A DNA stretch of 64,000 nucleotides, taken from assembly GCA_024180945.1 (NCBI GenBank), contig JAKSGN010000037.1:1927501-1991500 (forward strand), in the 5' to 3' direction. The DNA comes from Macrophomina tecta. Lineage: Eukaryota > Ascomycota > Dothideomycetes > Botryosphaeriales > Botryosphaeriaceae. The position numbers and the translations under genes were made by a program. The notes beneath the pieces were generated by a model that worked only from the letters and a program-made list of their open reading frames with translations, did no database searches and was not told the origin of the DNA. This document shows positions 26,201-38,798 of the stretch, in pieces. The first letter of the stretch is position 1. Each line of letters opens with the position of its first letter.

Positions 26201-27788
26201 AAGCCCCTATATTAATTATATTTAATTCTAATAAGTCTCTCTATTTTAAAACTAATATATCTAACTATACTATTAGTACTACTCTTAGCTAGCTAGATAA
26301 TAAAAAAAGATTATACTCTATTACGTACTACTTTTATAAAATATTACCTATAGAACTTAACTACGAGATATATAATAAAGAACTACTTATAATTATTATA
26401 GTATTTAAGAAATAGTAATATTATTTTAAGAGAGCTAACTATAAAATTATAATATATTTAGATTATAAAAATCTAGAATACTTTATAACTACTAATATAT
26501 TAAATAGAAGATAAGTATAATAAATAGAATAATTTATTCTCTTTTATTTTAAGATCTACTACTATAAAGAAAATAAAAATAATAAAATAAACGTACTTAG
26601 CTATAAAGTTAATTATATAAAAGAAAAGCTAGAATTATTACTAGTAATACTTAAATAAAATAATAATAGTATATTAGATTCTAACTACTTCTAAATTATT
26701 AAAGAACTCGATGTACTATAAAAAGAATAAATACTAGTATCTATTATAAAACTAAAAAGCCCTATTAATAATAATAAGTCCTCGAGAGCCCTAATATCTA
26801 AATAAAAACCTAAAGATAATAAAAAACTATAAAATAAAAAACCTATACCTATACTAGAAAAAACTATAGAAGAAGTAGTAAATAAAAAAAATAATATCGT
26901 TACTTAGAAATAAATTATCTAAAGAAAATATAGTAATAATCCGCTATTCTAGAAACTACTATAATAAATAGATACTTCTAAATATAATAATTCTAACCTA
27001 GTCTAAGATTATAGAGGCAATATACTATTTTATAAAAAACTCTATATACTAATACCTCTATATAAATAACTAACTAAGAAATACTATAAATTTATAGTCT
27101 ACGAATATCTAATAATAATATAAATCTTAGAATAACTTATAAAATACTTTTATTTTTTCTAAATAAGAAAAATAGTAGAAAAAGTTATCTAGAAATATAA
27201 TAAATATATAAAGAATAAAGTAGTATAATATATACTATATAAATAGCTATAGCTTATTATAATGTTAACTAAACTCTAGAAATTAGTTATAATAGACTTT
27301 ATTACTAATCTATTAATTTTAGTAGACCCTATAACTAAAATATAATATAACGCTATTCTAGTTATTATTAATCGTTTAATAAAATAGGTATACTTTATTT
27401 CTTATAATAAAAAAATTAAAGTAAAGAAATATACCTATCTCTTTCTTAAATATATTTTTATCTATTATAGAATACCTAAGAAACTAATTATAAACTAGAA
27501 TCTATAATTTAGAGCTAAGTTCTAGTAAACCTTAGTCTATAAACTAGAAACTAAATATAAGATATTAATAATAGTATACCTATAAACTAATAAATAAATA
27601 AAATAAACTAACTAAATACTAAAGTAGTATCTAAGATTTTATCTAAACTATAAATAAAATAACTAGGTTAAACTTCTACTACTAGCCTAATATATATATA
27701 ATAGTATATTAATAGAAGCTATATAAATTATATTTTTCTACGCTAACTATAATTTTAACTCTACTATCTTTAGAAAATTCTAGATCTA

Positions 27789-28028
27789 TATTAAGGCTTA
27801 ACCTTAGAATAATTACTAAAAGGTTTATTACGCTACGTATAAGAAGCTAAAACTTAAGAAAAGAAAAAGAAAAAAGAAAAAAAGAGAAAAAAGAGTAAAG
27901 TCTACTTAAATATACGAATCAGGTAAAGTTACGTAATACTTATACCTACGTAGGTATAAGTCTATTTGTTAGTTATAGCTAAGGTTTCTCTAAGGCTTCC
28001 TTTATTACTAGGCTTCTAGACTATAACA
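27789..28028 (-). repeat. Family D LTR, left (3') copy
   Basis: 240 bp, same length as the right copy, ends ACTATAACA with the original CA intact. Contains a purine-rich stretch (27850-27900) and the hairpin-like ATACCTACGTAGGTAT. Confidence 0.85.
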
Positions 28029-31000
28029 TAACCCCTTTCTTTTTCTTTTTTAGCTTGTTCTAAGTTTAATCCTTAGTCGGGGCAGTCGCTTTTTTATTAT
28101 TTAAGGGGGTATATAAGGCAAAACAGTAACTCTAATATTTAATAATAGCTATATAGTATAGTTAGAAACTTAGCTAACTGGTAATATGTGCATTACGTAC
28201 GACCACATTAAGGTAGTAACATCTCGAAGTCGACTAGAAACCGTGGGGTTAAGTTAGCTAGTTATCGAATTAAGAGCCTATTAGTTAATAAAAAGAGGGT
28301 TATTTAGCGCTAGCGAATTCCGTCTAGTAGTCTATAATACCCGACTAGGTAATCTAGTACTAGGCTACTCTAACGGGTAGCTATCTTATAGAGCCGACTC
28401 TAACGGGTTACTATTCTCTATAAGTTAACAAAAAGAATTAATATTACCTAGATCGAGCCTAGCTTCGGCCGGGCTAAACCGCTTATTTTTTCTTTTTTTT
28501 TTTTTCCTCTATATAGACATCCAGTACTATTATATTCTTAAGAGCGGTTATAGGCTTCTATAAAGGCCTTACGTAGCCTTTCTATTTAACTTAATACTAT
28601 AGCTAGTGCCGCCGTTACCTTAGTTTCTTAGCTATTCGTTTACCTAGGATTACTTCTACTACCTATTCATCTTGGCCGTCTACTTAAATAGGTAGTGGCT
28701 AGTAATTATCTTAAATCTAGCTTAGTAGAGGGTCCATCCTAGCCGGTCTAAGAAGGTCTATATTAAAGATATTATAGACCGTACTAGGTACGTCTAGCTT
28801 ATAGCTATAGAATCTAATTACCTTAGTAATAATAAATTTAGCCGCCTTATTATCGAGCTTCTTACTTAGCCGATCTATTCGTAGATTCTTAAGGCTTAGC
28901 TATACTTTATCGTCTACTTTATATGCTAGTAAGGGATTTTATTATCGATTTACTTAACGTTCTTACTTCTATTAAGTCTCTACTATTAACGCTTACGCCT
29001 AATCCGTAACCTCCTTAATTTTTATAATAATAGTCTTAGTCTTAGCTACTAGGGACTACTTCTACTAGCTACTTAGCTATACGTCTTTAGGTAACTTAAG
29101 CGGCTCGAGGTAGTAACCGTAAGAGAGAAAAAAGGGGCTTATTTAAGTAACTATTAACGTTTTTCTATTTAGTACTAGCTAGATAACTAATAGCTAGTCT
29201 ACCTAATCTTATTAATAATAATCTATAAATAAGGCTAGCTTCTATACTACCTTAGTATTTATTCATTCCGTTAATCTATCTATTTAAGGGTAGTACGTCG
29301 TTAATATTCGCTACTTAATCTTAAGTAACTAATAGATCTGTTACTATAGTAGACTAACGAATTACGTTCCTCTATCTAATACGATAGCCGCCGGTATTCT
29401 ATAGTCCCGGTAGAAGCGACTAATAAAGAGTCTTATAATAGTTTCTATTTCTAGATTTACGTACGCCTTAAAGATAACCCCTTTTCCTAACCGATCGGTT
29501 ATTACTATAAGCATTTCGCAGCCGTTACTTAATAGAAATAGCCTAATAAAGTTAATTAAGATCTTATGCTACTATCTTTCTGGTACTAATAGTGGTTTAA
29601 GAAGTTTCTATTTTCTATCTCTCTAGACTTTAGTTCTACCGCAACTATTATAGTTTCGGTAGAACCTCTAAATATCGTTAACGAATCCTAGCTAAAAGAA
29701 TTATCTTACTACGAGGTTAACCGTCTTAATTCGTCCTGGATAAACCGTAAGGGGTAAGTTATATATCTTCTAGATAATTCATATTCGTAATGATTTTAAA
29801 TCTAGTACCTATTTTCTTTCTCTAAATAGGAGGTTTCCTTAGTCGTTTAATAAGTATTTAGATACCGACACCTTAATCTTATTAGATAGATTCGGGGAAA
29901 ACATTCTATTCCCTCGTTAGACTGTTTCTTTTAGTCGGTTTAGAATATTATCCTAACACTATATCTCTTACTATTAATCTTAAAGGGTCTAGTCGTATCC
30001 GTACTATTCTAGTAGTATCCGCCTAGTATTATCTTAGTTCGTTAATAGTAAGTTCTTATAATCCTAATTCTCTTATTCCTCGGGGTCTTCTACTAGTCTA
30101 GTATTAAGGGTAAGTTCTTAACGGGCTAGTAGTAGTAGCTAGGCTATTCTCTACTCGAGTCTTTAATCCGTATTCTATATAGGTAGGTCTTAATCCCGTC
30201 TAGTAAGTGTATCTACTAATCTATTAGTCGTTCTAGGAATATATTTAATTATAAAAGAAAACTAGCTAAGTTCTCTCTACTATCGAATTTACCTTTCGGA
30301 TAATCTCCTCGCGGTAGTAAAGTATTTTAGATTCTTATAATTAGTAAGAATCTTAAACTAATTAAGCCCCTTTAATTCCGCATTCTATTAGCGTAGATAC
30401 TTAACTATCGCGAGTAGTTCCTTATCGTAAATCGAATAGTTATATTTAGTAGAAAGATTCTTTTTTAAAAAGAATACTACCGGGCGTAGAAAGCCGTTAT
30501 TATCGTACTACTAGAGAACGCCACTAGTATAATACCCTAAGAAGTCCGTTATAAGGGCCGTCTCTCGTTCTAGATTAAATTATATTAGTACTAGAGTAGT
30601 AATAAAAGCCTTCTTTAGCTTCTTAAAAGCCGTATTAGCTTCTTTATTCTATTAGAAAACCGTGCCTTTCTTAGTAAGCGTAACTAAGGGGTGCATTAGA
30701 CTAGAAAAAGCTTTAATAAACCATCTATAGAAATTAGTAAATCCGAGAAAACCTTATACGCCCTTAACAGTAGTTAGTACCATTTATTCTTAGATTACTT
30801 AGACCTTCTCTAGATCTATTTAAATACCCTTACTAGCCTCGATTATATAACTAAGGTACTTTATTAACTAGACTTTAAACTCGTATTTCTTAAGGTCGAG
30901 CTAAAGGCCTATAGCATCTAATTTAGCTAATACTTTATTAATCTTCTCACAGTAATCCCTGCGAGAGCCGTCTATAAAGATTAGAATATCGTCCACGTAG

Positions 31001-33384
31001 GCTAAGACGAAATCGTCTAAGAAGTCCCTTAACGTCTAATTAATATACCGCTAGAAGGTACTCGGTGCATTAGCTAATTTAAATAAGGTAACTAGCTATT
31101 TAAATAACCTAAATCGAGTTCTAAATACGGTAAGCCATTCGTTACCTTCCTTAATCTATATTCTATAGAAGGCGGCGGCGACGTCGAGCTTAGTAAACTA
31201 TTTAGCCTTACTAATCCGATTAAGCGTCTCCTAAATAAGGGGTAACGAGTAATAGTCCTTCTTAGTAATTCGATTTAGGGCTCAATAATTATAGTAAAAA
31301 CGAAGCCCCCCTCCTAGTTTCTTTATAAAGAGAACGGGGGCAGCTATAGACGAGTTACTAACTCGAATAAAGCCTTTATCGAGATAATTATTTAGCGTTT
31401 TTCGAAGTACTAGAAGCTTATTACGGGATATATTATATAGAGGCTTCTATAGCGGTTCTAGTATTTATCTATTAGTATCCTTTTCTAATTTAATATAGTA
31501 ATTAATACTAGGCCGGTAGGATAGTAATTTCTTAGCTTTTCTTCTCTCGAATAGAAGGTGCCGTTTCTAATTAATCTAGTACGGTAGATTAGCCTTAACG
31601 TTAACTAGAGCCTTCTCTTTTAGGGCCTTATCGATATTAGCGAGACTTATAGTAAAGATTTAGTATCCTTTCTTCTTACGTTACTAATATAAGAAGCGAA
31701 ATATATATACTCTAATTAGTATTCTTTAGGCCTTAGATAGATTAGCATCTTACTTAACTACTAAGCTAGTATTCTTAAAGGTAATTATTCGTTCGCTTTA
31801 GTCTAATACTACCTTTTCTTATACTATCTAGGGGTTGCCTAGTATAATTTCGCAGCTAGTAAGCCTTAGAACGATATAGAAGAATATTCGTTTTTAATTA
31901 TAGCTACTAATATCGATTTCTACCTAGGCTACCTCTATAATTTATTATCTAGTAGGTGTTAAGCCGTCTAGTATCCTTAAGGGTATTTAAATATGCGGGA
32001 GTTTATAATGTTTAGCGAACTTATAGCTTATTATAGCGTAATATTTATAGCTAGTATTAGTAAGAGCTTTACTAAAAGACTCTTTATTAATTAAAACTAA
32101 CGTAAGGAGCGAGTTTTATTCTAATTTAGATTACTATTTTCGCTAGTTAGCTTATATTACTCGTTTCTTCTTCTTTATAGACTCCTACCTGCGTCTTTTA
32201 GTAGAAGCTACTCGTTTTTCGAATACTATAGAAAGATATTATAATCTTCTACCTCCTCTAGCTTTAGTTTCTTAGGCTCTTCTTATTAGGCTAGCCTTAC
32301 TATACGCTCGGGCTTCCGTAGTAGCCGCTAGGGGCATTAACTAACGCGGTGCGTAGAGTTACTATAGCGGTAGTAGCGGTCCTCTTCTCTATGCTTTTAT
32401 ATTTCTTAGGCATTTACCTATTTAGTACGGCGCTCCTAGGCTATCTTAGCTAATCTAGTAGGCTTCTAGTCTATATTATCGTATTAGAGCGACGTTAGCT
32501 TTAACTACTTAGACCCTACCGAGCTAATCTTATTTTAACCTCGCTACTAGTTCTTCTACTAGTCTTACCGAGTCTTCTTTTTATTATTACGTAAATTAAA
32601 TACCTCTAGTTAATTACTAATACGCTTTAGTTCTATATAGTAGTCTTTAAAGGACTAGCTTATACTTCTAAGGCTAATTATACTACGCTAAAGCTCCTAG
32701 CTTAGGCCAGCTTTAAGATAACTTTTAAGAATCTTATTTAGCTAGCTTATTTCTCTAGCTTCGAGCACTAGCTTGCGGAATTCGGTAAAATATTCTATAA
32801 AAGGCTTATTAGTTTAGCGTAGCTTATATAGCCTACGCTAAGCCTTCTCCTATATATAAAGGTTATTAAAAGATAGACATAGCTAATCTAGTAAATACTA
32901 AGCAGTTATACCACTCGTATTAATACTAGCTTATATCTATGGCTATAGCTATTGTGCTACCTCGCCCCTAAGCTGGTTATAGAGTATAAAGAATTTCGTA
33001 GCTTTAGTATAACTAGTATAGTCTACTAGAAGCTTTATCTATACTTAGAAGATCTAAGATTCTAGCTTATTCCTATTATCTAAAAATTTAGTAAGAGGGC
33101 TAAGGTTCTTAGTAGGCTAATCTTACTAATATAAGATTATATAGTCTTATTCTTATATTAGTTAGCTAGTGTCTCGGGGCTCGTCTCCTAATAACGCGGT
33201 ACTAGTCGTATTTTCTTCTTCTAGCTAATCTACCTTACGTACTAAAGAGGCGATTTAAGATATTATCTATTATAATAACTACGTTATTTCTTAAGACTTC
33301 TAAGAATACTATCTTTAAGCCTACTACTCTTACACTTGTCCTTAAGTATTTATTTTAATAGTTCTAGTAATTTTAGTAATTCTA

Positions 33385-33549
33385 GTAATTCTAGTAAGGC
33401 TAGTATATAATCGCCTTTACTGTTTAGTAATTCCATAAGACCGGTATATAACCGTCTTTACTATTTAGTAATTTCGTAAGACCGGTATATAACCGTCTTT
33501 ACTATTTAGTAATTTCGTAAGACTGGTATGCGACCGTCTTTAATACTTA
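33385..33549. repeat. Four tandem copies of a 41-42 bp unit in the leader of element D
   Basis: Units start at 33385, 33427, 33468 and 33509; the consensus contains AAGACCGGTATATAACCGTC. They lie within the first 220 bp of the internal region on the 5' (right) side of element D, preceded by short GTAATTCTA repeats. No spacers separate the units. Confidence 0.85.
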
Positions 33550-33602
33550 GTATCTAGTAATTCCGTGTTTAATAAGTTTCTTAGGTATAAAGTTTTAGCT
33601 AA

Positions 33603-33842
33603 TATTAAGGCTTAACCTTAGAATAATTGTTAAAAGGTTTATTATGCTATATATAAGAAGCCAAAACTTAAGAAAAGAAGGAAAAAAAAGAAGAAAAGAG
33701 AAAAAAGAGTAAAGTCTACTTAAATATATAAATTAGGTAAAGTTATATAATACTTATACCTGCGTAGGTATAAGTCTATTCGTTAGTTATAGCTAAGGTT
33801 TCTCTAAGGCTTTCTTTATTACTAGGCTTCCAGACTATAATA
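33603..33842 (-). repeat. Family D LTR, right (5') copy
   Basis: 240 bp, direct repeat of 27789-28028, differing at scattered positions mostly by C/T and G/A changes; ends ATAATA followed by the target duplication ATCTA. Confidence 0.85.
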
Positions 33843-34650
33843 ATCTATAAAGTACTTACCTAAAAAGCTATACTTAGAATAAATTAGCTATGCGAATTAT
33901 ACTAAGAACTAGCTTAAAATATTAAATTTACTATATACTAAATAGCTATATACTACGATAGATAGTACTAGGCATTACTACTTCTAAAAAAAAGAAATAA
34001 AGTCTAGCTTCTTAAAAAAAATATTAAAACTATATAATTAAATAATAAATCAGACTATAAGAAAATTAAACCCTACTAAATTAAAAAAAAACTTTTACCT
34101 ATTTTCTTTAAACTTAAATTACTAAAATAAGTAGATATATATCTAGTTTTCTATATCTTCTTACTTAAACCTATATATAGTAATACTAAACCTAATCTAA
34201 AAATTAAAATATACTCTAATAACACTAATAGAGAATAGCTAGTAGAAAAAATCCTTAATAAAAATTAAATTAATAGTTAATATAAGTATCTTATTAAATA
34301 GAAAGAAATAAACTCTACTTAAAATTTTTAAAAATCTTTATAGAAACTAGTCTTTTATTATAACTATATAGAACTTATTTAGAAATACTACTAATAAAAT
34401 TTTAATTATCTAAATCTAAAGTATTCTTCTATAATATAAAATCTAAAGAAGGTATTAAGAATATCTAAAACTAATCTATTAGTATCTTTTAAGAAACCGC
34501 TCTACTAGAACTTACTATATTACTACTATCTAAACTTAATAGCTATACTATATACGCCTTTTTAAGCTCTAGCTTCTCTAAGAATAATAAATCTTAATAT
34601 ACTATTTTATACTCTTAATTATTAAGAAACTACTTCTACTATTCTAAATA

Positions 34651-37600
34651 CTCTAAATAAGCTATAGAAGTAAGAAAAGAGTTTTAAGCTATCTCTAAAA
34701 TTTATTAAAAAATAAATAGAGCCTTAGTAGTAGCTAAATATTTTTTTATAAAGACGATTATACTTTTAATTAACTAAGTTCTCTATAACTATTAATAACT
34801 ACTTACTAAGAACTAGAAGAACCTATAATTTTAAACTAAAATATTCTAAATATTATAAGTATAGCCTTAATAAATATACTTAAAATAATAAAAAGATAAA
34901 GTTTCTAGCTCTTTTTTAAGTAATATCTTATATTTTTTACTATTCTTATAGTAATAACTATAGAAAAATATAATAATAACTTCTAGATAAGTAATATAAG
35001 TAGCTAGATTATAGCGCTTAAAGAACTTATAACTAGATATTATAAAATAAGATTAGAAATAAGTAATAAAATAAATATAAAAAAACTACTTTATACTTAT
35101 AGCTTTAAATTTTTAGACTTATTAAATATTAATAAGCTACGCTTATATAAGCTTACTTATTAATATTTAACAAAAACTTCTAGTTTATTAGTAAATTTTA
35201 AAAAAAGCTTTATTAACTTCTAAAATTTTTTTTAAGTTATCTATAGCTTACTATATAAAAATAGATAGCTAGTTAAAGAATATAAATAAAAATATAAAAA
35301 TTTATTTATAGTACTTTCTTAACTATTATTAGAATAACTAGGTTTTATAGTTTATTTTAGTAAAGTACTTAGCTAATATAAATATTTTTATTTTTTTATA
35401 GTAAGTCTTTTTTTTTATAGTTTATAACTATAATTTTTATTTCTTTTTAACTAGAGTTCTATTTTCTAAACTATAGATACTATTTTAAACTAAAACTATA
35501 AGAGGGCTAACTAGATAGCTACTAAAATATAAAAAATCTAAAACTAATATAAGAAGAAACTAGAGTATAATTAATAGATTTAAATTTAAAATATAAATTA
35601 GTACTATAAAAATATTATCTTTAGAATAGAAGATAAGATTTTTATTATAACTTAAAATATAAATTAGAAAATACTATCTAAAAAGCTTTTTTATAAGTAA
35701 ATTAGTCTATATAGAATTATTAAAAAGATTAACTATATATACTATTTAGATTTTTTTCTAAGCCTTAGATTATTTTTAGTTATATATATAAGTAAGCTTA
35801 CTAAGAATTCTAATAATCTACTAAAAGATTAGGTTTTAGATTTTTAGCTATCTATCTAAATTAATAGTAGAAATAAATAGATTATAGAGATAGTTCTAGA
35901 CTTAAAAATAATAAAATTATATTTACTATAAAGTATAATAGACTAACTATCTACTAGATTCTTAATAATATTCTACTAATAATTTTAACTATATTCTATA
36001 TATATTATAGTAGTTTTATAAAAAATATTTAGTAGAACTAAGCTCTTTTTTCTAACTTAAGATATAGTTAGAATAGAATACTACTACTACTAAATAAGTT
36101 TAGAAAAGCTTTTATATAAAAAAAGATACTTTTATACTTTTATTTTATAAAATAACTATATTTTCTTCTTTAAGTTATTCTTTAGTATTAAAACTAGATT
36201 AACTATTTTTTATTAGTAATACTTAGTATTAGATTTATTTATTTTTTTTATTTATTTTTCTTTTTTTCATCTTTAGCTTAGAAACTTTATTAATTTATAT
36301 CTAAATTAGACTTTATTCTTTATAGATTATAATATATATCTAAAATAGTATTTCTAGTACTAGGTACTTTATATATATATATATATATAACTTAGCTAAT
36401 AAGTAATAAATTATATTAATAAATATAAAGTACTAAGGCTTAGGTAGAGAATTACTAAGCTATATTATAAATAATAAAGCCTAGTAAGTAATTAAAAAAA
36501 GATAATTCTCTAAAAAAAAATAGATAAAAGATTTAATAAAGAAAATAAAAGAGAAAGTAAAAATAAAAAATAAAGCTTTTATTAGCTTATATTTTATTTA
36601 TAAGTATTACGCGTTTTAAAAAGCGATGCTATAGTGCTATTTAGAGTTTTTTATATATAGGTATTTCTTATATAATTAGATTCTTCTAGATATACTATAT
36701 TAGAAATCCAATAAGGATAATTTATAAAAAATAAGATTCTAGCCCTAGTCTTTATTTATTTTATATAATTTTATATTATAATAATAGGAAATAACTAAAC
36801 TTTTATAATATATAAAAGGAATTTTAGTAGGGACTATACCTATTTAGTTATTAGTTAGTAAAGTGTAGTAGTAAATTTTATAAACTTAGTTTACTACTAT
36901 AGTTTACTATTATAGTTTACTATTATAGTTTACTACTACTATAACTCCTAGGTATATTCTTTATATATCTTAGGTAGTATTATAATACCTAAGGTAATAT
37001 ATTAATAAGCTATACTTATATAAGCTTACTTATTAATATTTAATAATAAATAATATATAAAATATATTATTTTTTATTATTAAGATAATTAGTGTTATTT
37101 CTAACCTAGCTACTATAATCTAGAACCTAGGTAAGAGTATTCTGTTATTTAATAATAATAGATTCTAATATAGAATAGCTTCTTTAACTTTAGTGCTAAG
37201 TTATATCGCATACCTAAGCCGGTACTTAATACTATTAATAGAATACTAGATAGTAGTATAGTAGTAATATAGCTATATAGTAGGTAGAATAATCTAATTA
37301 TATATAAGATATTCTATTTATTACTACTACTATTACTACCTACCGCTATTATAAATATAATAGTATTTAGGTTTAGGACACTATCTAGTAAGTCTATTAA
37401 TAGTAGTAGGTGATGAAGGTAATAGCAGTGAGAATAGCGAGATAGACTACGGGGGGAAGTAAAGCTAAATATAAAGCTACCTACTAAGCTACCCGGATAG
37501 AGCATAGAGGTATATAAGAATACGCTACTAATGTTTAATAATAAGCCTTAGAAGTTATATAGGAATAAGCTAAAGAGGCATAAGTTAGTAGTAATAGTAG

Positions 37601-37890
37601 AGATAAAGAAAAAGAGTAGAGAAAGTAGATAAAAAAAAGATAAGAAATAAATAAGAGAGATAAAGTAAATAAGAAGAAAGTCTATACTACTAGAAGCTAT
37701 AAGATAAGGTAGGGTATTTATTAACCTATAGAATACCTAGAAAGATTCTAGCAGTAATAAGAACCTTAATAGGTTATAGACGTATACTAGACTAACTATA
37801 CTATATATATTATATTCTTTTTTCTTTTTTCTAGGTTATTCTTCTCGTAGGTAGCAATATAACTAATAGTAATACCTAGATTACGTTACT
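34651..37890. other. Heavily RIP-mutated AT-rich DNA, unresolved, with small repeats
   Basis: No open frame or domain survives. It contains a 41-bp near-palindromic motif at 35129-35169 and again at 37002-37042, an (AT)n run at 36368-36390, and four 13-bp tandem units at 36888-36939. From about 37300 the composition becomes less extreme and CG and TG reappear, marking the edge of the block. A 63-codon minus-strand frame at 37314-37505 looks fortuitous. Confidence 0.5.
36888..36939. repeat. 13-bp tandem repeat, 4 units
   Basis: Exact period of 13: AGTTTACTACTAT, AGTTTACTATTAT, AGTTTACTATTAT, AGTTTACTACTAC. Differences are C/T only, so the array pre-dates or was touched by RIP. Confidence 0.9.
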
Positions 37891-38451
37891 CTAGGGCCCC
37901 GGTGTGTCCAACAGCCAGATGACTGTAAACGTTAGGTATAAGTACCCTGTAATTTTATATACGCCTGATGCTAACGCTCTGCAGGTAGAGACTACTAGTC
38001 CGGGGCTAGCGGCTCTATGGATTTCCCCGCTAGCTCCGTAATTTGGATACACGTAAGCCGTTCCGGAAGCGCCATAAACACCGACGGCACGAGCACGGCG
38101 ATCTAGTAGTATGGCGAGGGCTGCGGTAGCTTCGACTGGGACTTCAGCACTGCTAAGGGGGGCAGCAGCGTGAGCCCCTTCGCATCTGGAAATGCACCCT
38201 CCACAGGAAGAACTACCACCGGTACCCACGACTCTGTGCCCGACGGTAAGCGCCGACGCGCCACGCCGTATTGCTTCTTGCTGCCGGCCACCCGCCATCA
38301 CCTCATTCGCAAGCGGGCAGATTCCGCGGCATAATTGCAGGATGCTGCGGTGCCCTCCGTGCCGCGCTGAGACGAGCGCCACACCTCTGGCCAGAGTGCC
38401 CAAATAATCTGCAGCCGCCGTATCACGTGCCTGTTTGAGAACGCGGGACAT
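37891..38451 (-). CDS. Hypothetical protein, 186 codons
   Basis: Open minus-strand frame starting MSRVLKQARDTAAADYLG, Ala/Gly-rich in the middle (a Cys-Gly cluster SSSCGGCISRC near residues 80-90) and with a hydrophobic C-terminal stretch (YLYLTFTVIWLL). No known domain was recognised. It is divergent from the 7TM gene at 38799, with about 350 bp between them that could be a shared promoter. Its 3' end lies exactly where the RIP-mutated block begins, so a longer original gene may have been cut there. The plus strand is also open for 71 codons. Could be a real lineage-specific gene or chance. Confidence 0.3.
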   Translation of the reverse strand: MSRVLKQARDTAAADYLGTLARGVALVSARHGGHRSILQLCRGICPLANEVMAGGRQQEAIRRGASALTVGHRVVGTGGSSSCGGCISRCEGAHAAAPLSSAEVPVEATAALAILLDRRARAVGVYGASGTAYVYPNYGASGEIHRAASPGLVVSTCRALASGVYKITGYLYLTFTVIWLLDTPGP

Positions 38452-38798
38452 CGCCCGGCAGAGTCGCCTATTGGTCGGGGAACCACGGTGGTTACTCCTT
38501 TAGGTTTACGCAGGGTAGCCCGCCTCGCTATTTGCCGCGCCGACACTCCCCGGATGGTAGGGACGTCGCTTATTTAGCCTTAGTCTCCTACCTCTGCGTC
38601 AGTCTCGGTCCCGTCAATACTTTGCAGCTAGTATGCGGACCTCACTATTATGCTCCTTCTCTCCCAGCTCCATCTCGTCAACCTGCAAATCTACCTTCTC
38701 AACGCGCTCGGATTTCCGTTTTCTATAACCTCGCCGTTCCCTTGCACTCATATCGGCGAAATTGCCGCCGGCGCGTCCTCACGGCGCAACCTAAAAAA

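Larger units (their letters stand above)
27789..33842 (-). mobile_element. Ty3/Gypsy element, family D, complete with both LTRs and target duplication
   Basis: Two 240-bp direct repeats, 27789-28028 and 33603-33842, begin TATTAAGGCTTAACC (TGTTAAGG before RIP) and end ATAACA or ATAATA. Both outer flanks carry ATCTA (27784-27788 and 33843-33847), a 5-bp target-site duplication. The polypyrimidine tract at 28029-28065 is the polypurine tract in reverse, so the element reads on the minus strand: gag about 32000-33300, RT near 30900-31400, integrase about 28700-29900. The RT box at 30985-31020 still reads AYVDDILIFIDG with both Asp intact, although stops are common. CG dinucleotides are frequent. 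It inserted into the family C integrase, so it is younger than that element. Confidence 0.85.
22849..34650 (+). mobile_element. Family C Gypsy element, plus strand, interrupted by element D
   Basis: 5' LTR at 22849-23232 (384 bp; 383 bp at 7796-8178). The internal region starts with the shared leader CTTTAACTATTACTTTATAG. Gag-like sequence is at about 23500-24800, then protease and RT. At 25797-25845 the RT box reads RFYIAYYNNILIYS: both Asp codons of YxDD have become Asn. Pol is split by element D at 27789-33842; read across the gap, the flanks match the uninterrupted integrase tail of the copy at 2377-8178 (around 3235-3330). The right end is uncertain; no 3' LTR was found, and similarity to the other copy fades near 34620-34650. 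Confidence 0.7.

Noticed and set aside
33385..33549. CRISPR-like repeat array
   Set aside because: Units of 41 bp are directly adjacent without unique spacers, and the setting is a fungal retrotransposon leader.
34651..37300. 3' LTR of the plus-strand family C element
   Set aside because: None of the conserved LTR blocks (for example around TTAATTAATTCTTA followed by the GTAATA end) could be found, so the right end is left open.
38532..38798. In-frame N-terminal extension of the 7TM gene from an upstream ATG
   Set aside because: The 89 extra codons are Pro/Arg/Ser-rich without family similarity; the second Met gives the N-terminus expected for this family. They are more likely 5' leader.
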